15,129 bases of DNA from Prolixibacteraceae bacterium (GTDB taxonomy: Bacteria; Bacteroidota; Bacteroidia; Bacteroidales; Prolixibacteraceae): assembly GCA_007116765.1 (NCBI GenBank), contig SKHV01000086.1, positions 1 through 15,129 on the forward strand, given 5' to 3'. Under the pieces are notes generated by a model. The model was given only the letters and a program-made list of their open reading frames with translations, made no database searches and was not told the origin of the DNA. How positions within the stretch are numbered: position 1 is the stretch's first letter; the number at the start of each line of letters is the position of its first letter. This document shows positions 1-7,280 of this stretch, in pieces. Position numbers and translations under genes: made by a program.

Positions 1-38
1 ATAGGGCAAAATAGAGCATTTTTTATTAGGCCGTTTTG

Positions 39-73
39 CTTGTTTTTAGTATATTTACAAGCGTAAAAACAAG
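39..73 (+). promoter_or_regulatory. Perfect 10-bp inverted repeat just upstream of the transposase start
   Basis: The arms cttgttttta (39-48) and taaaaacaag (64-73) are exact reverse complements separated by 15 bases. The right arm ends 7 bases before the transposase ATG and overlaps the only purine-rich ribosome-binding candidate (aagg, 71-74). In RNA the hairpin could hide the start region and hold transposase translation down; as DNA it could be an operator. There is no T-run after the right arm, so it does not look like an intrinsic terminator for an upstream gene. The repeat is seen directly; its role is inferred. Confidence 0.5.
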
Positions 74-80
74 GTAGTAA

Positions 81-1754
81 ATGACCAGGGAAGAAGAACT
101 TTTTGTACAACAATTATTAGAGCAAAGGGATGCATTATATCGCGAAACCTCCAAGCTAAAGAGCCAATTGTCCGGCTTCGATGATTTTGCTACAGAAAGG
201 ACTTTATTCGAAGAAAAACTACAGAAAAGAGATCAAATCATCAGCCAGCAAGAACAGCGGATTAAAATCTTGCTGAGAAAGATATGGGGAAAATCCAGCG
301 AACGTTATATCAAGGAGGACCCACAGCAACGCAAGTTAGATTTTGATGGATTGGAGCTACTGGAAGAAGAAAAAGCCTTGGCCGTAAGTGCCAAGGAAGA
401 AATAGAGCAGTACAAAACAAAGAAGCCTGTCGAAAAACCAAAGAAAAAAGCAGTTCGCAAGCCACTTCCCGAAAGCCTTCCACGGGAGGAATGCCATATT
501 TACCCCGAGGACATTGATTTTGAAACCAGCGCAGAGCTGGCACCTGAGGTGTCAGAGGTGCTGGAACGCGACCCTGCCCGCTGGTATGTTCGTCGATATA
601 TCCGTCACAAGTACGTTGTAAAGACTGAAGATGCTTCAGGGGATGTAACCGGGGAGACCCAAAATGAAACAACATCACAGGGCCAAACCGTTGTAACTGC
701 ACCAATGCCACAACTACCAATTCCAAAGAGCTATGCAGGAGCGACAGTGCTGGCCGATATGATTATCGACAAATATGTGAACCACCTTCCTTTCCACCGG
801 CAGGTAAAAATGTTTAAACAACAGGGCATCTCATTACCGGCATCAACAGTTAGCGGGTGGTTTTTTGAAGTGGCCAATTTAATGCGGCCTGCCTGGCATC
901 GATTAATTGAGCTGGTACTGGAGAGCGATTACATCCAGAGTGACGAGACCACCATCCCGATTGTCAACAACGAAAAACACAAAACAGTCAAAGGGTACCT
1001 GTGGATGATACGAGCGGTGATGCCCGGACTGGTTTTCTTTTATTACGACCAGGGTTCCCGGGCACAGAAAGTTACATTAAAGCTTTTTAAAGATTATCAG
1101 GGAGCATTGCAAAGTGATGGCTATGCCGTGTATGATATTTATGAAAACAAGAAGGGTGTCTTGCCTTTGGGCTGTTGGGCGCATGCACGCAGGAAATTTG
1201 AAGAGGCCTTGTCGGAAGATAAAGCCCGTGCGGAATATGCACTAGAACAAATAGCTCTTTTGTACGATGTGGAACGACAGGCCGATCAGGAAAACCTAAA
1301 CTACGAGCAACGTGCCGACTTACGCGCTCGCTTGTCGTACCCTATTATGGTTGCTTTTGAAAAGTGGCTGGTAAAGGAAATACCAATGGTGCTGCCCAAA
1401 GGACGGATCGGAAGAGCCATGCGTTACACCTACAAGATTTATAACAAACTGACACGTTATCACCTTGACGGAAGATACCGCATGGACAATAATCTTGCGG
1501 AGAATGAAATCCGACCCATTGCCGTGGGACGTAAAAACTGGTTGTTCTGCAAAAATCACGATTCAGCCGAAAATGCAGCAATCGTTTATTCGCTTATGGG
1601 ATGCTGCAAATCTGCCGGTGTCAACTTCAGGGAATGGTTGGTTTACTTTCTGGGAAACGTGCACCACTACGACAATGACTACAGCAAAGATTTGGCAGAA
1701 TTACTCCCGCATAATTTTGTTTCAAAAGAAACCGAAGCAATCAACGAACTCTAA
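81..1754 (+). CDS. tnpC: IS66-family transposase (TnpC), DDE type
   Basis: This enzyme catalyses cutting and strand transfer of the IS66 element. Residues 1-70 are charged and helical and probably form the leucine-zipper-like coiled coil of the family. Residues about 115-210 hold the region where many IS66 transposases have a CxxC zinc finger; only one cysteine (C138) is present, so the finger seems lost, as in other Bacteroidetes members. The catalytic core runs from about 215 to 500. The likely catalytic residues are D288 (in QSDET), D346 (in LQSDGY) and E474 (in NNLAENEIRP). The family motif CWAHARRKF starts at C365, and the IS66 C-terminal domain follows the GRKNWLF motif (483-489). At 557 residues it is full length, with no frameshift or internal stop. 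The ATG at 81 is preceded by aagg at 71-74. Upstream accessory genes are not in the window. Confidence 0.96.
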   Translation: MTREEELFVQQLLEQRDALYRETSKLKSQLSGFDDFATERTLFEEKLQKRDQIISQQEQRIKILLRKIWGKSSERYIKEDPQQRKLDFDGLELLEEEKALAVSAKEEIEQYKTKKPVEKPKKKAVRKPLPESLPREECHIYPEDIDFETSAELAPEVSEVLERDPARWYVRRYIRHKYVVKTEDASGDVTGETQNETTSQGQTVVTAPMPQLPIPKSYAGATVLADMIIDKYVNHLPFHRQVKMFKQQGISLPASTVSGWFFEVANLMRPAWHRLIELVLESDYIQSDETTIPIVNNEKHKTVKGYLWMIRAVMPGLVFFYYDQGSRAQKVTLKLFKDYQGALQSDGYAVYDIYENKKGVLPLGCWAHARRKFEEALSEDKARAEYALEQIALLYDVERQADQENLNYEQRADLRARLSYPIMVAFEKWLVKEIPMVLPKGRIGRAMRYTYKIYNKLTRYHLDGRYRMDNNLAENEIRPIAVGRKNWLFCKNHDSAENAAIVYSLMGCCKSAGVNFREWLVYFLGNVHHYDNDYSKDLAELLPHNFVSKETEAINEL

Positions 1755-1830
1755 ACCCACTCTCAAAGTCCTATGAATGTTTTTAGAGAAGCTCTGAAAA
1801 TAATCCTGAAATCTAAAAAATCAATACGGG

Positions 1831-1847
1831 GTTTACCGAATGCTTAC
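1831..1847 (+). repeat. Probable right terminal inverted repeat of the IS66 element
   Basis: The sequence gtttaccgaatgcttac reads GTAAGCATTCGG... from the outside inwards, matching the GTAA start expected of IS66 ends, and lies 77 bases after the transposase stop. The partner left repeat is outside the window, so pairing cannot be shown. A second, shorter copy of its last bases (aatgcttact) occurs at 1998-2007 and is a less likely alternative end because it lacks the inner part. Confidence 0.6.
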
Positions 1848-1986
1848 TAATATAGTTTGGAATTCTCGTTTTCAACAATGTTAGTTCTACTCAAACTCTT
1901 ATACAATAAATTTGATTTGCATAATTGTGGAGCAAGTAATTGCTGCAAAATTGTAATCGATTGATACAAGTATATACGCATTAAAA

Positions 1987-2004
1987 TCAAAAGCATAAAT
2001 GCTT
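1987..2004 (-). terminator. Weak secondary hairpin followed by T-rich DNA
   Basis: Read on the minus strand, a short palindrome (AAGCA / TGCTT stem, 4-base loop, 1991-2004) is followed by ttttgatttt. It sits just after the strong terminator at 2014-2045 and could act as a back-up stop for operon transcripts. The stem is short and A/T-rich, so this is only a possibility. The remaining spacer 1848-1986 is AT-rich and shows no gene, RNA or clear promoter. Confidence 0.3.
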
Positions 2005-2013
2005 ACTGAGCAT

Positions 2014-2045
2014 AAAAAAACCGATTTAAGCAAAGCTTAAATCGG
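2014..2045 (-). terminator. Intrinsic (Rho-independent) terminator of the SusCD/FAS1 operon
   Basis: A perfect 11-bp stem (ccgatttaagc, 2021-2031, with gcttaaatcgg, 2035-2045) and a 3-base loop is followed on the minus strand by seven T residues (2014-2020). It begins 25 bases after the SusD-2 stop codon, which is the expected place for the end of the operon transcript. The complementary strand has only a short T-stretch, so it should act mainly on leftward transcription. Confidence 0.92.
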
Positions 2046-2070
2046 ATTTTCGATTTCAAATATTTATAAC

Positions 2071-3921
2071 CTATTCAAAATAATTAATGTACCAATTTTG
2101 TTCGTCCATTAATAAACTTCGAATGTGTTCTCTCATTCCGGCAGGATACTTAGCAGATACACGATCGGCTAAATAAGCTGGATCTCCTCTACGTTTAGCA
2201 ACACGCATTAAATCATAAAAGCGTTCACCTTCGTAAGCTAACTCGCGAGCACGTTCTTCCATTAACTCATTTTCTAACTTAAGCTGTTTGCCACGCAAAT
2301 TATTTTGCAAACTATAGTAATGTGAAAACTCGTTGGTAAAAGGATCGAAAACGTGAACATCATCTTGAATTGTAAAACCTGGAAGGCCTACCCTCCCGCG
2401 AACTCCCAATTGGTCGCGATTATTAGATGTATTATAGTAGCTGCCATTGTTAACAATATTGAGTGCATTCTGATAATAACTTCTTGGAGAGTTTGTACTC
2501 TCATCAAAAAATCGCCAATAAATGTAAATTTCGGCAAGGTACAAATTTACTCCTCCTGCGCGATAAATGATGTAGTTTGCATCGCTTTCAAAAACGCCTT
2601 TGTCAATTGTATATTTGTAAACAATGGTATCAACGCCTTGCATCATGCTTTCAACAGAACGAGGTTCTTCAAGTCGTTTGTACTCAAGCATTGTAAAAAT
2701 ATCGGGGACTTCCATGTTTTGATTTACATATACATACGATATACCAAATCCACGGTAATAATCGCTGGGAGTTCCGGGATTAATGGTACGTGTACTATCC
2801 GGTGGGTTTGTTCTTCGATTGTATTGTGCCCCCCTCCACTGAGTTTCGAAATAATGAACACTGGCTGAAGTAGGTTTTAACATATAATCATTGCCTCCAT
2901 AAGGTAGGAACAAGCGTTGCAAACTATGTTGTTGTTGGTTTTGCTTGTTAAATTCAAGTGTTAAAATGTGCTCGCGTCGATCAATGTTTTTGAATATCTC
3001 CATCCATTGTTCTTCTGCAAATGCATCAGTAAGCTGATAGCGTAAATCATCTCCTCTTATATCTCTCCTTAATAAAGTCTCAAAATATTGTGCACTTTTA
3101 GCCAAATCCCCTAAAGTGAGATACATATGACCTAATAAAGTTTCATAACTCCATTGACTCCAGATGGTTACTTCCCATGAATTGTCTTCGTTATCCATGT
3201 AGTGATTTACACCTACCGCTTTCACTTTAGTCTCAAGTTCGTGTGCAAAATGACGAATGGTTCTATCTACATCGAAATAATTTCTTTCTAATACAACTTC
3301 TTGATTTCGAATGGTATCATTACTATAACCATCAAGACCATATATTATTAAAATACTATCAGTATAAGCAGTTGGAGATTCAAGAAATTCATTAATTGAT
3401 TCAACGGTAGAAAATCTTTGGTCGATAAAGGGAACTTCACCATAAATACGTGCAGCATTGAAATAAGCCCAGGCACGCATGGTAAGCGCTTCGCCATAAA
3501 GCCTGTCGTAATTATTAATCGGAGCATCCATATCAGTAACGCTAGGATGCTTATGTTCCAGAATAGAAATCATTCGATTAGTAGCCGCTATCAGTTTAAA
3601 GAAATTCTGAGGTGAAGCATATTTGTTTCCACGTGAGACATTGAAATTATAAATCTCCATTAAATCCTGATCTGCGTTCTCGGTAACAGTTAACAGGTCT
3701 CCCCTTAACTCACCAAGCACTAATATTTGTTCTACCAAATCTTGCTGCAAGGAGTACATGCCCATTGCTGCAGCACGATACTCATACCAATCAGAATAGA
3801 GCTGCTCTTCGGTGATATCGATTCCCTGATCGGGATTAAAAAAATCAACACACGATGTGAGATATCCTGTTGTGAGTATAAACAGGATAAATATTTTAAT
3901 TGAATTTATTAGCTTTCTCAT
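2071..3921 (-). CDS. SusD/RagB-family outer-membrane lipoprotein (SusD-2)
   Basis: This is the surface lid and substrate-binding partner of the SusC-2 transporter encoded immediately upstream. A lipoprotein signal ends in LTSC with lipidation at C24; the following VDFFNPD places an acidic residue close to the cysteine, in keeping with export to the cell surface. SusD hallmarks are GELRGDL (70-76), EALTMRAWAYFNAARIYGEV (144-163), YRAGGVNLYLAEIYIYW (453-469) and the C-terminal ERARELAYEGERFYDLMR (556-573). At 616 residues it is longer than the 493-residue SusD-1, with extra sequence around 170-225 and 340-430, so the two binding lids are clearly different. The gap to SusC-2 is 20 bases, and the gene is the last before the terminator. 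The ATG at 3921 gives a clean signal peptide. The ligand is unknown. Confidence 0.96.
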   Translation of the reverse strand: MRKLINSIKIFILFILTTGYLTSCVDFFNPDQGIDITEEQLYSDWYEYRAAAMGMYSLQQDLVEQILVLGELRGDLLTVTENADQDLMEIYNFNVSRGNKYASPQNFFKLIAATNRMISILEHKHPSVTDMDAPINNYDRLYGEALTMRAWAYFNAARIYGEVPFIDQRFSTVESINEFLESPTAYTDSILIIYGLDGYSNDTIRNQEVVLERNYFDVDRTIRHFAHELETKVKAVGVNHYMDNEDNSWEVTIWSQWSYETLLGHMYLTLGDLAKSAQYFETLLRRDIRGDDLRYQLTDAFAEEQWMEIFKNIDRREHILTLEFNKQNQQQHSLQRLFLPYGGNDYMLKPTSASVHYFETQWRGAQYNRRTNPPDSTRTINPGTPSDYYRGFGISYVYVNQNMEVPDIFTMLEYKRLEEPRSVESMMQGVDTIVYKYTIDKGVFESDANYIIYRAGGVNLYLAEIYIYWRFFDESTNSPRSYYQNALNIVNNGSYYNTSNNRDQLGVRGRVGLPGFTIQDDVHVFDPFTNEFSHYYSLQNNLRGKQLKLENELMEERARELAYEGERFYDLMRVAKRRGDPAYLADRVSAKYPAGMREHIRSLLMDEQNWYINYFE

Positions 3922-3941
3922 AATAGTGTAGTGATATAATT

Positions 3942-6900
3942 TTATAAACCTATTTTAATTCCAATCATAAATTGACGGGGAGTAGGCATTTGCCCATAAT
4001 CAACACCCCTGTCGAGAATACTGTATGAATATGCAAACTCAGGATCGTATCCCAAGTACCGTGTAAGTGTAATAATGTTTGAAGCTGATACATAAAACTC
4101 TGCATTTTCAAAAACCAAAAATTTATGAGGTATATTGTAGCTCAATGAAAGATTTTGCAGTCGCAAGTAGGATGCATCTTCAACCCAACGCGTTGAGAAA
4201 TCAGAGTTACCTATGGGGTCGTTCCATAATGCACGCGGCACATCCGTTTGTTGTCCTTCGTACTGCCAGCGGTTTAGTACCTTAGTACTTTGGTTTTCGA
4301 ATCCTGTCATTGATTCGTTTTTATAGCGTACATAATTGAATGCATCGGCACCTACCACTGCATTAACCATAGCTGTTAAACTCCACCTTTTATAAGTAAA
4401 AGTATTTATGAAACCGCCAATAAAATCGGGCATTGGTGAACCTATGGCAACTTTATCGTATTGGTTTATAACTCCGTCAGGTTCTCCGTTTGGTCCTGAA
4501 ATATCTTCATATATAACATCGCCTGCTCGATAAGCTGCACCTCGACTGTTTACCAGGCCTGCTTCGGCTGCTTGTTCGCTTGTACTATACACACCATTAT
4601 ATACATATCCATAAAAGCTATTCGCAGGAGATCCTACCATGTTTACTAATTCGTAGCTTCCCATATCAATAATCATTTTGTAATTATCAATAGAAGTTAC
4701 AACGTTATTTACCTGCGAAAAAGTAGTTTCAATATCCCATTTAAATGAAGGTGTATTTATTATACGAGCAAAGGCATAAGCATCCCATCCTGTATTTTCC
4801 ATTGTTCCTGTATTTACAGGGCGATATTGAAAGCCAAAGTATGAATCAAGTGGCTCATAAACAAGCATATTACTGGTCGTGCTTTTGAATGCATCAAAGT
4901 TTACTCGAAAACGGTTGCCAAATAACGATAGATCGATACCTGCATTTAATTGATCAACAAACTCATATGTAAGTTTGTCGTTATGCATGGTACCCGGCAC
5001 TAAACCTGAAGTACTTCTATAATGTACAACTTCATAATAATTTCTTGCATTTGATTCTCCGATGTCGTCGTTTCCGGTTCGACCAATCGAGGCTCTAAGT
5101 TTTAGTTCTTCGAGCCAGTATATGTCGTTCAAAAACGATTCATTAGATACACGCCAGCTCAAACCACCGGAATAAAATACACCAAAAGGATTGTCGAATA
5201 TTCTGATGGTATTATCGGCATTACGACCTAACCGTGATGAACCATCTAGAGCAACTGTTCCAGTTAGAGCATATTTGTCTTGATAGGTATAGGTAAGCTT
5301 TTCGTAAATCGAAAGCCAGTTCCAATCGCGGTTTTGACCGCCAAGTTCGCGAAGGTTGTCTATACCATCCTGCAACATGCGGTAATGATCGTTTTGATGT
5401 GAATTTTTAGTGATTCCCCAGTCGTACTGAAATTGATTTGTCATAACATTCATTCCGGTTGTAGAATTCAGGCTATGATCGGCACTAAAGCGCTTATCGT
5501 AAATAAGCAATGTGTTATTCGAGAAACCACTATATACATTAGTCGATGCCTTTGAAACGTTATGAGCTTCCTCATTGTAGTAAAGCTCCATTCCACGATT
5601 GGGCATGAACATTTGTTCTTTTAAGGTATTGTACAAAATTCCAACATTCGATTTTAATAAAATATTACCTGGTAAATCGGCTTCTAAACCAATTGAAGTA
5701 ATTATTTGGTAGTTTTTAGTGTTCGCTCCAAAATTATTAATCGTTGCTAAAGGATTACTCACTCCAAATTCATCTACATCGGACAATGCTAATGTTGGAT
5801 TCTTTTCGGTATCGTACTGATAGGGACTTAAGAGTGGAGACTTTGCCAAACTAGTCATTATTGGGCTGGTTTGAGGTATGCGTGCAGTTTCTTTATGATT
5901 TGCATCGCTTGTCAAAAAGGAAACAGAAGCATTCATCCTGAGCCAACGGTAAATGTTTACCATACTTACAAAGCGAATGTTGTAACCATCGTAATTTGTA
6001 TTCTTTATTATACCATCATTGCTATAATATCCGAACGACAATCCATAACGAGCAATTTCATCACCTCCCTTAACTTTAATATTCAGGTTCGTGAACATGG
6101 CATCGTCGAAAATATAAGGTTGCCAGTCGGTATCGTGCTGATAATTGATAAATCGCTCGCTAGTGGGTTCTATAAACAAATTGGGGTAACGATCATAAAT
6201 TATTTCTTCAGGAACTCGTGATGAAATAATTACTTCATTAGCAAGAGTTTTATGTTGCTGAGCATTGAGCTGTGGTATATTTCGCTGTGGTTTAAGCGAT
6301 ATCCCTGTACGCATATCAATTTCGAAAGAAGTCTCTGTAGCACTGGGGTCAAGGGTTTGAATCATAATCAAACCATTTGATGCTTTGGAACCATATGCAG
6401 CTGAGTAAACTGCATCTTTCAAAACAGTAGCACTGGATATATCAAGCGGATTGAGTGACAGCAATGGATTGTAAGAATATCCATCAATAACAGATCCGAA
6501 AAGTCCTTTGGGCTCCATTATAACGCCATCTACCACATAAAGGGGTGAGGTATTTGCATTTAGAGAATTAACACCTCGCAAATAAGACACTGAACCTGAG
6601 CCGGGTGCGCCTGATTGCTTTACCACTTGCATGCCTGCAACTCTACCTTGCATATAGTTATCGATTGATGGTGTCATTGTATGGTGTATACGTTGTAAAT
6701 CGAAATGACCGTAAGATGCTGATATATTACGAACATTAACGGTTTGGCTTAACAATACCAATTCATCGTCTCCGCTTGAAATGTCATTTGGAGTGACAAC
6801 TATACGTAAAGAGGATCGTCCATCGATGAACACTCTTGTTCGTTTGTAAGCTGTAGCCGGTGCAACTATAAGCCATTGATTCTGATCGGAAGCGATAACT

Positions 6901-7247
6901 GAAAATTCTCCTGCTTCATTTGTAAAAGCGGGCATCTCGCGCGAACCTTCGACACTTACCGATACATTCTGTACCGGTTTGTTTTCAGGCGAAACAATGA
7001 GTCCGCTAACTTGATAAGTTTCTTGTGCCTGCGCCGAGAAAACACTTACAATCATTATCGATGCAGCCAGCATAATACGCGATAAGGTTCGGTTAAATCT
7101 GTTTTTATTCATTGCTGAACGTATTTGCTTATTTATTTTCATAGTATTGTCTGAGCTGTTACTAAAGTTTTGTCCGTAAACTTGCTCTGTAACACTACCA
7201 GTAATGTTTAGAATTTTTTCTTCTATATGAATATGTTGTTTCATCAT
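3942..7247 (-). CDS. SusC/RagA-family TonB-dependent outer-membrane transporter (SusC-2)
   Basis: This is a 22-stranded-barrel type importer that should work with SusD-2 and take energy from TonB. A Sec signal peptide lies at about residues 46-75 (MNKNRFNRTL... to SAQAQ), then a carboxypeptidase-regulatory-like domain (about 79-152), the plug (about 190-300, with GRVAGMQVV, SYLRGVNSLN and LKDAVYSAAYGSKASNGL) and the barrel to the C-terminus (IGIKIGL). No STN domain is present, so direct anti-sigma signalling is not expected. The TonB box is unclear; DDELVLLSQTV (160-170) is in the right place. The start is uncertain: the 1101-residue form from 7247 has about 45 residues before the signal peptide, while ATGs at 7142 and 7112 would give normal signal peptides. 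The longest form is given because it starts 33 bases after the upstream gene and shares its start sequence with SusD-1. It is quite divergent from SusC-1. Confidence 0.95.
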   Translation of the reverse strand: MMKQHIHIEEKILNITGSVTEQVYGQNFSNSSDNTMKINKQIRSAMNKNRFNRTLSRIMLAASIMIVSVFSAQAQETYQVSGLIVSPENKPVQNVSVSVEGSREMPAFTNEAGEFSVIASDQNQWLIVAPATAYKRTRVFIDGRSSLRIVVTPNDISSGDDELVLLSQTVNVRNISASYGHFDLQRIHHTMTPSIDNYMQGRVAGMQVVKQSGAPGSGSVSYLRGVNSLNANTSPLYVVDGVIMEPKGLFGSVIDGYSYNPLLSLNPLDISSATVLKDAVYSAAYGSKASNGLIMIQTLDPSATETSFEIDMRTGISLKPQRNIPQLNAQQHKTLANEVIISSRVPEEIIYDRYPNLFIEPTSERFINYQHDTDWQPYIFDDAMFTNLNIKVKGGDEIARYGLSFGYYSNDGIIKNTNYDGYNIRFVSMVNIYRWLRMNASVSFLTSDANHKETARIPQTSPIMTSLAKSPLLSPYQYDTEKNPTLALSDVDEFGVSNPLATINNFGANTKNYQIITSIGLEADLPGNILLKSNVGILYNTLKEQMFMPNRGMELYYNEEAHNVSKASTNVYSGFSNNTLLIYDKRFSADHSLNSTTGMNVMTNQFQYDWGITKNSHQNDHYRMLQDGIDNLRELGGQNRDWNWLSIYEKLTYTYQDKYALTGTVALDGSSRLGRNADNTIRIFDNPFGVFYSGGLSWRVSNESFLNDIYWLEELKLRASIGRTGNDDIGESNARNYYEVVHYRSTSGLVPGTMHNDKLTYEFVDQLNAGIDLSLFGNRFRVNFDAFKSTTSNMLVYEPLDSYFGFQYRPVNTGTMENTGWDAYAFARIINTPSFKWDIETTFSQVNNVVTSIDNYKMIIDMGSYELVNMVGSPANSFYGYVYNGVYSTSEQAAEAGLVNSRGAAYRAGDVIYEDISGPNGEPDGVINQYDKVAIGSPMPDFIGGFINTFTYKRWSLTAMVNAVVGADAFNYVRYKNESMTGFENQSTKVLNRWQYEGQQTDVPRALWNDPIGNSDFSTRWVEDASYLRLQNLSLSYNIPHKFLVFENAEFYVSASNIITLTRYLGYDPEFAYSYSILDRGVDYGQMPTPRQFMIGIKIGL

Positions 7248-7253
7248 TTTGCT
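7231..7253 (-). repeat. Start-region block shared with SusD-1 (copy 2)
   Basis: This 23-base block around the first ATG pair of SusC-2 matches 21 of 23 bases at 11920-11942, where it spans the first ATG of SusD-1. In both places it begins AGCAAAATGAT on the minus strand and encodes M-(M/I)-K-Q-(H/Y)-I. It may be a shared translation-initiation sequence, or a coincidence of A-rich start regions. Confidence 0.4.
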
Positions 7254-7280
7254 TAAATAAAACGATACGATTTTATCCCA

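Larger units (their letters stand above)
1..1847 (+). mobile_element. IS66-family insertion sequence, distal part (left end outside window)
   Basis: The element is recognised by its IS66-type transposase at 81-1754. IS66 elements begin and end with GTAA-type terminal repeats, and a fitting right end (reading outward to TTAC) lies at 1831-1847, 77 bases after the transposase stop. No matching left end is seen in positions 1-80, so the element starts before the window, probably with the small accessory genes tnpA/tnpB usual for IS66. The DNA looks richer in G+C than the operon next to it, consistent with an outside origin. The insertion lies beyond the terminator of the neighbouring operon and does not break any visible gene. 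The 8-bp target duplication typical of IS66 cannot be tested without the left flank; the bases just outside the proposed end are taatatag. Confidence 0.85.

Noticed and set aside
1..66. Possible tail of an upstream IS66 accessory gene (open frame ending at the TAA of 64-66)
   Set aside because: Only about 21 hydrophobic residues are visible and they do not resemble the end of a TnpB protein I can recognise; the stop lies inside the inverted repeat.
310..726. A 138-codon - strand open frame inside the IS66 transposase
   Set aside because: It lies wholly opposite a well-supported transposase and resembles no known protein.
1839..2007. The 10-base direct repeat aatgcttact (1839-1848 and 1998-2007) as a target-site duplication
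   Set aside because: The first copy overlaps the proposed IS end itself and the two are not on opposite sides of the element, so it cannot be the duplication; chance in AT-rich DNA is likely.
1848..2013. A small RNA or CRISPR-like repeat in the spacer
   Set aside because: Only the short palindrome and the terminator show structure; there is no repeated spacer pattern and no tRNA-like fold.
2353..2868. A 171-codon open frame on the + strand inside SusD-2
   Set aside because: It is antisense to a clear SusD gene, has no recognisable domain, and its composition follows from the codons of the opposite strand.
5871..6221. A 116-codon + strand open frame inside SusC-2
   Set aside because: It is a shadow of the transporter reading frame with no start signal or family features.
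7143..7280. A separate promoter between lipoprotein B and SusC-2
   Set aside because: No convincing TTTG / TAnnTTTG pair of the Bacteroidetes type was found at proper spacing on the minus strand.
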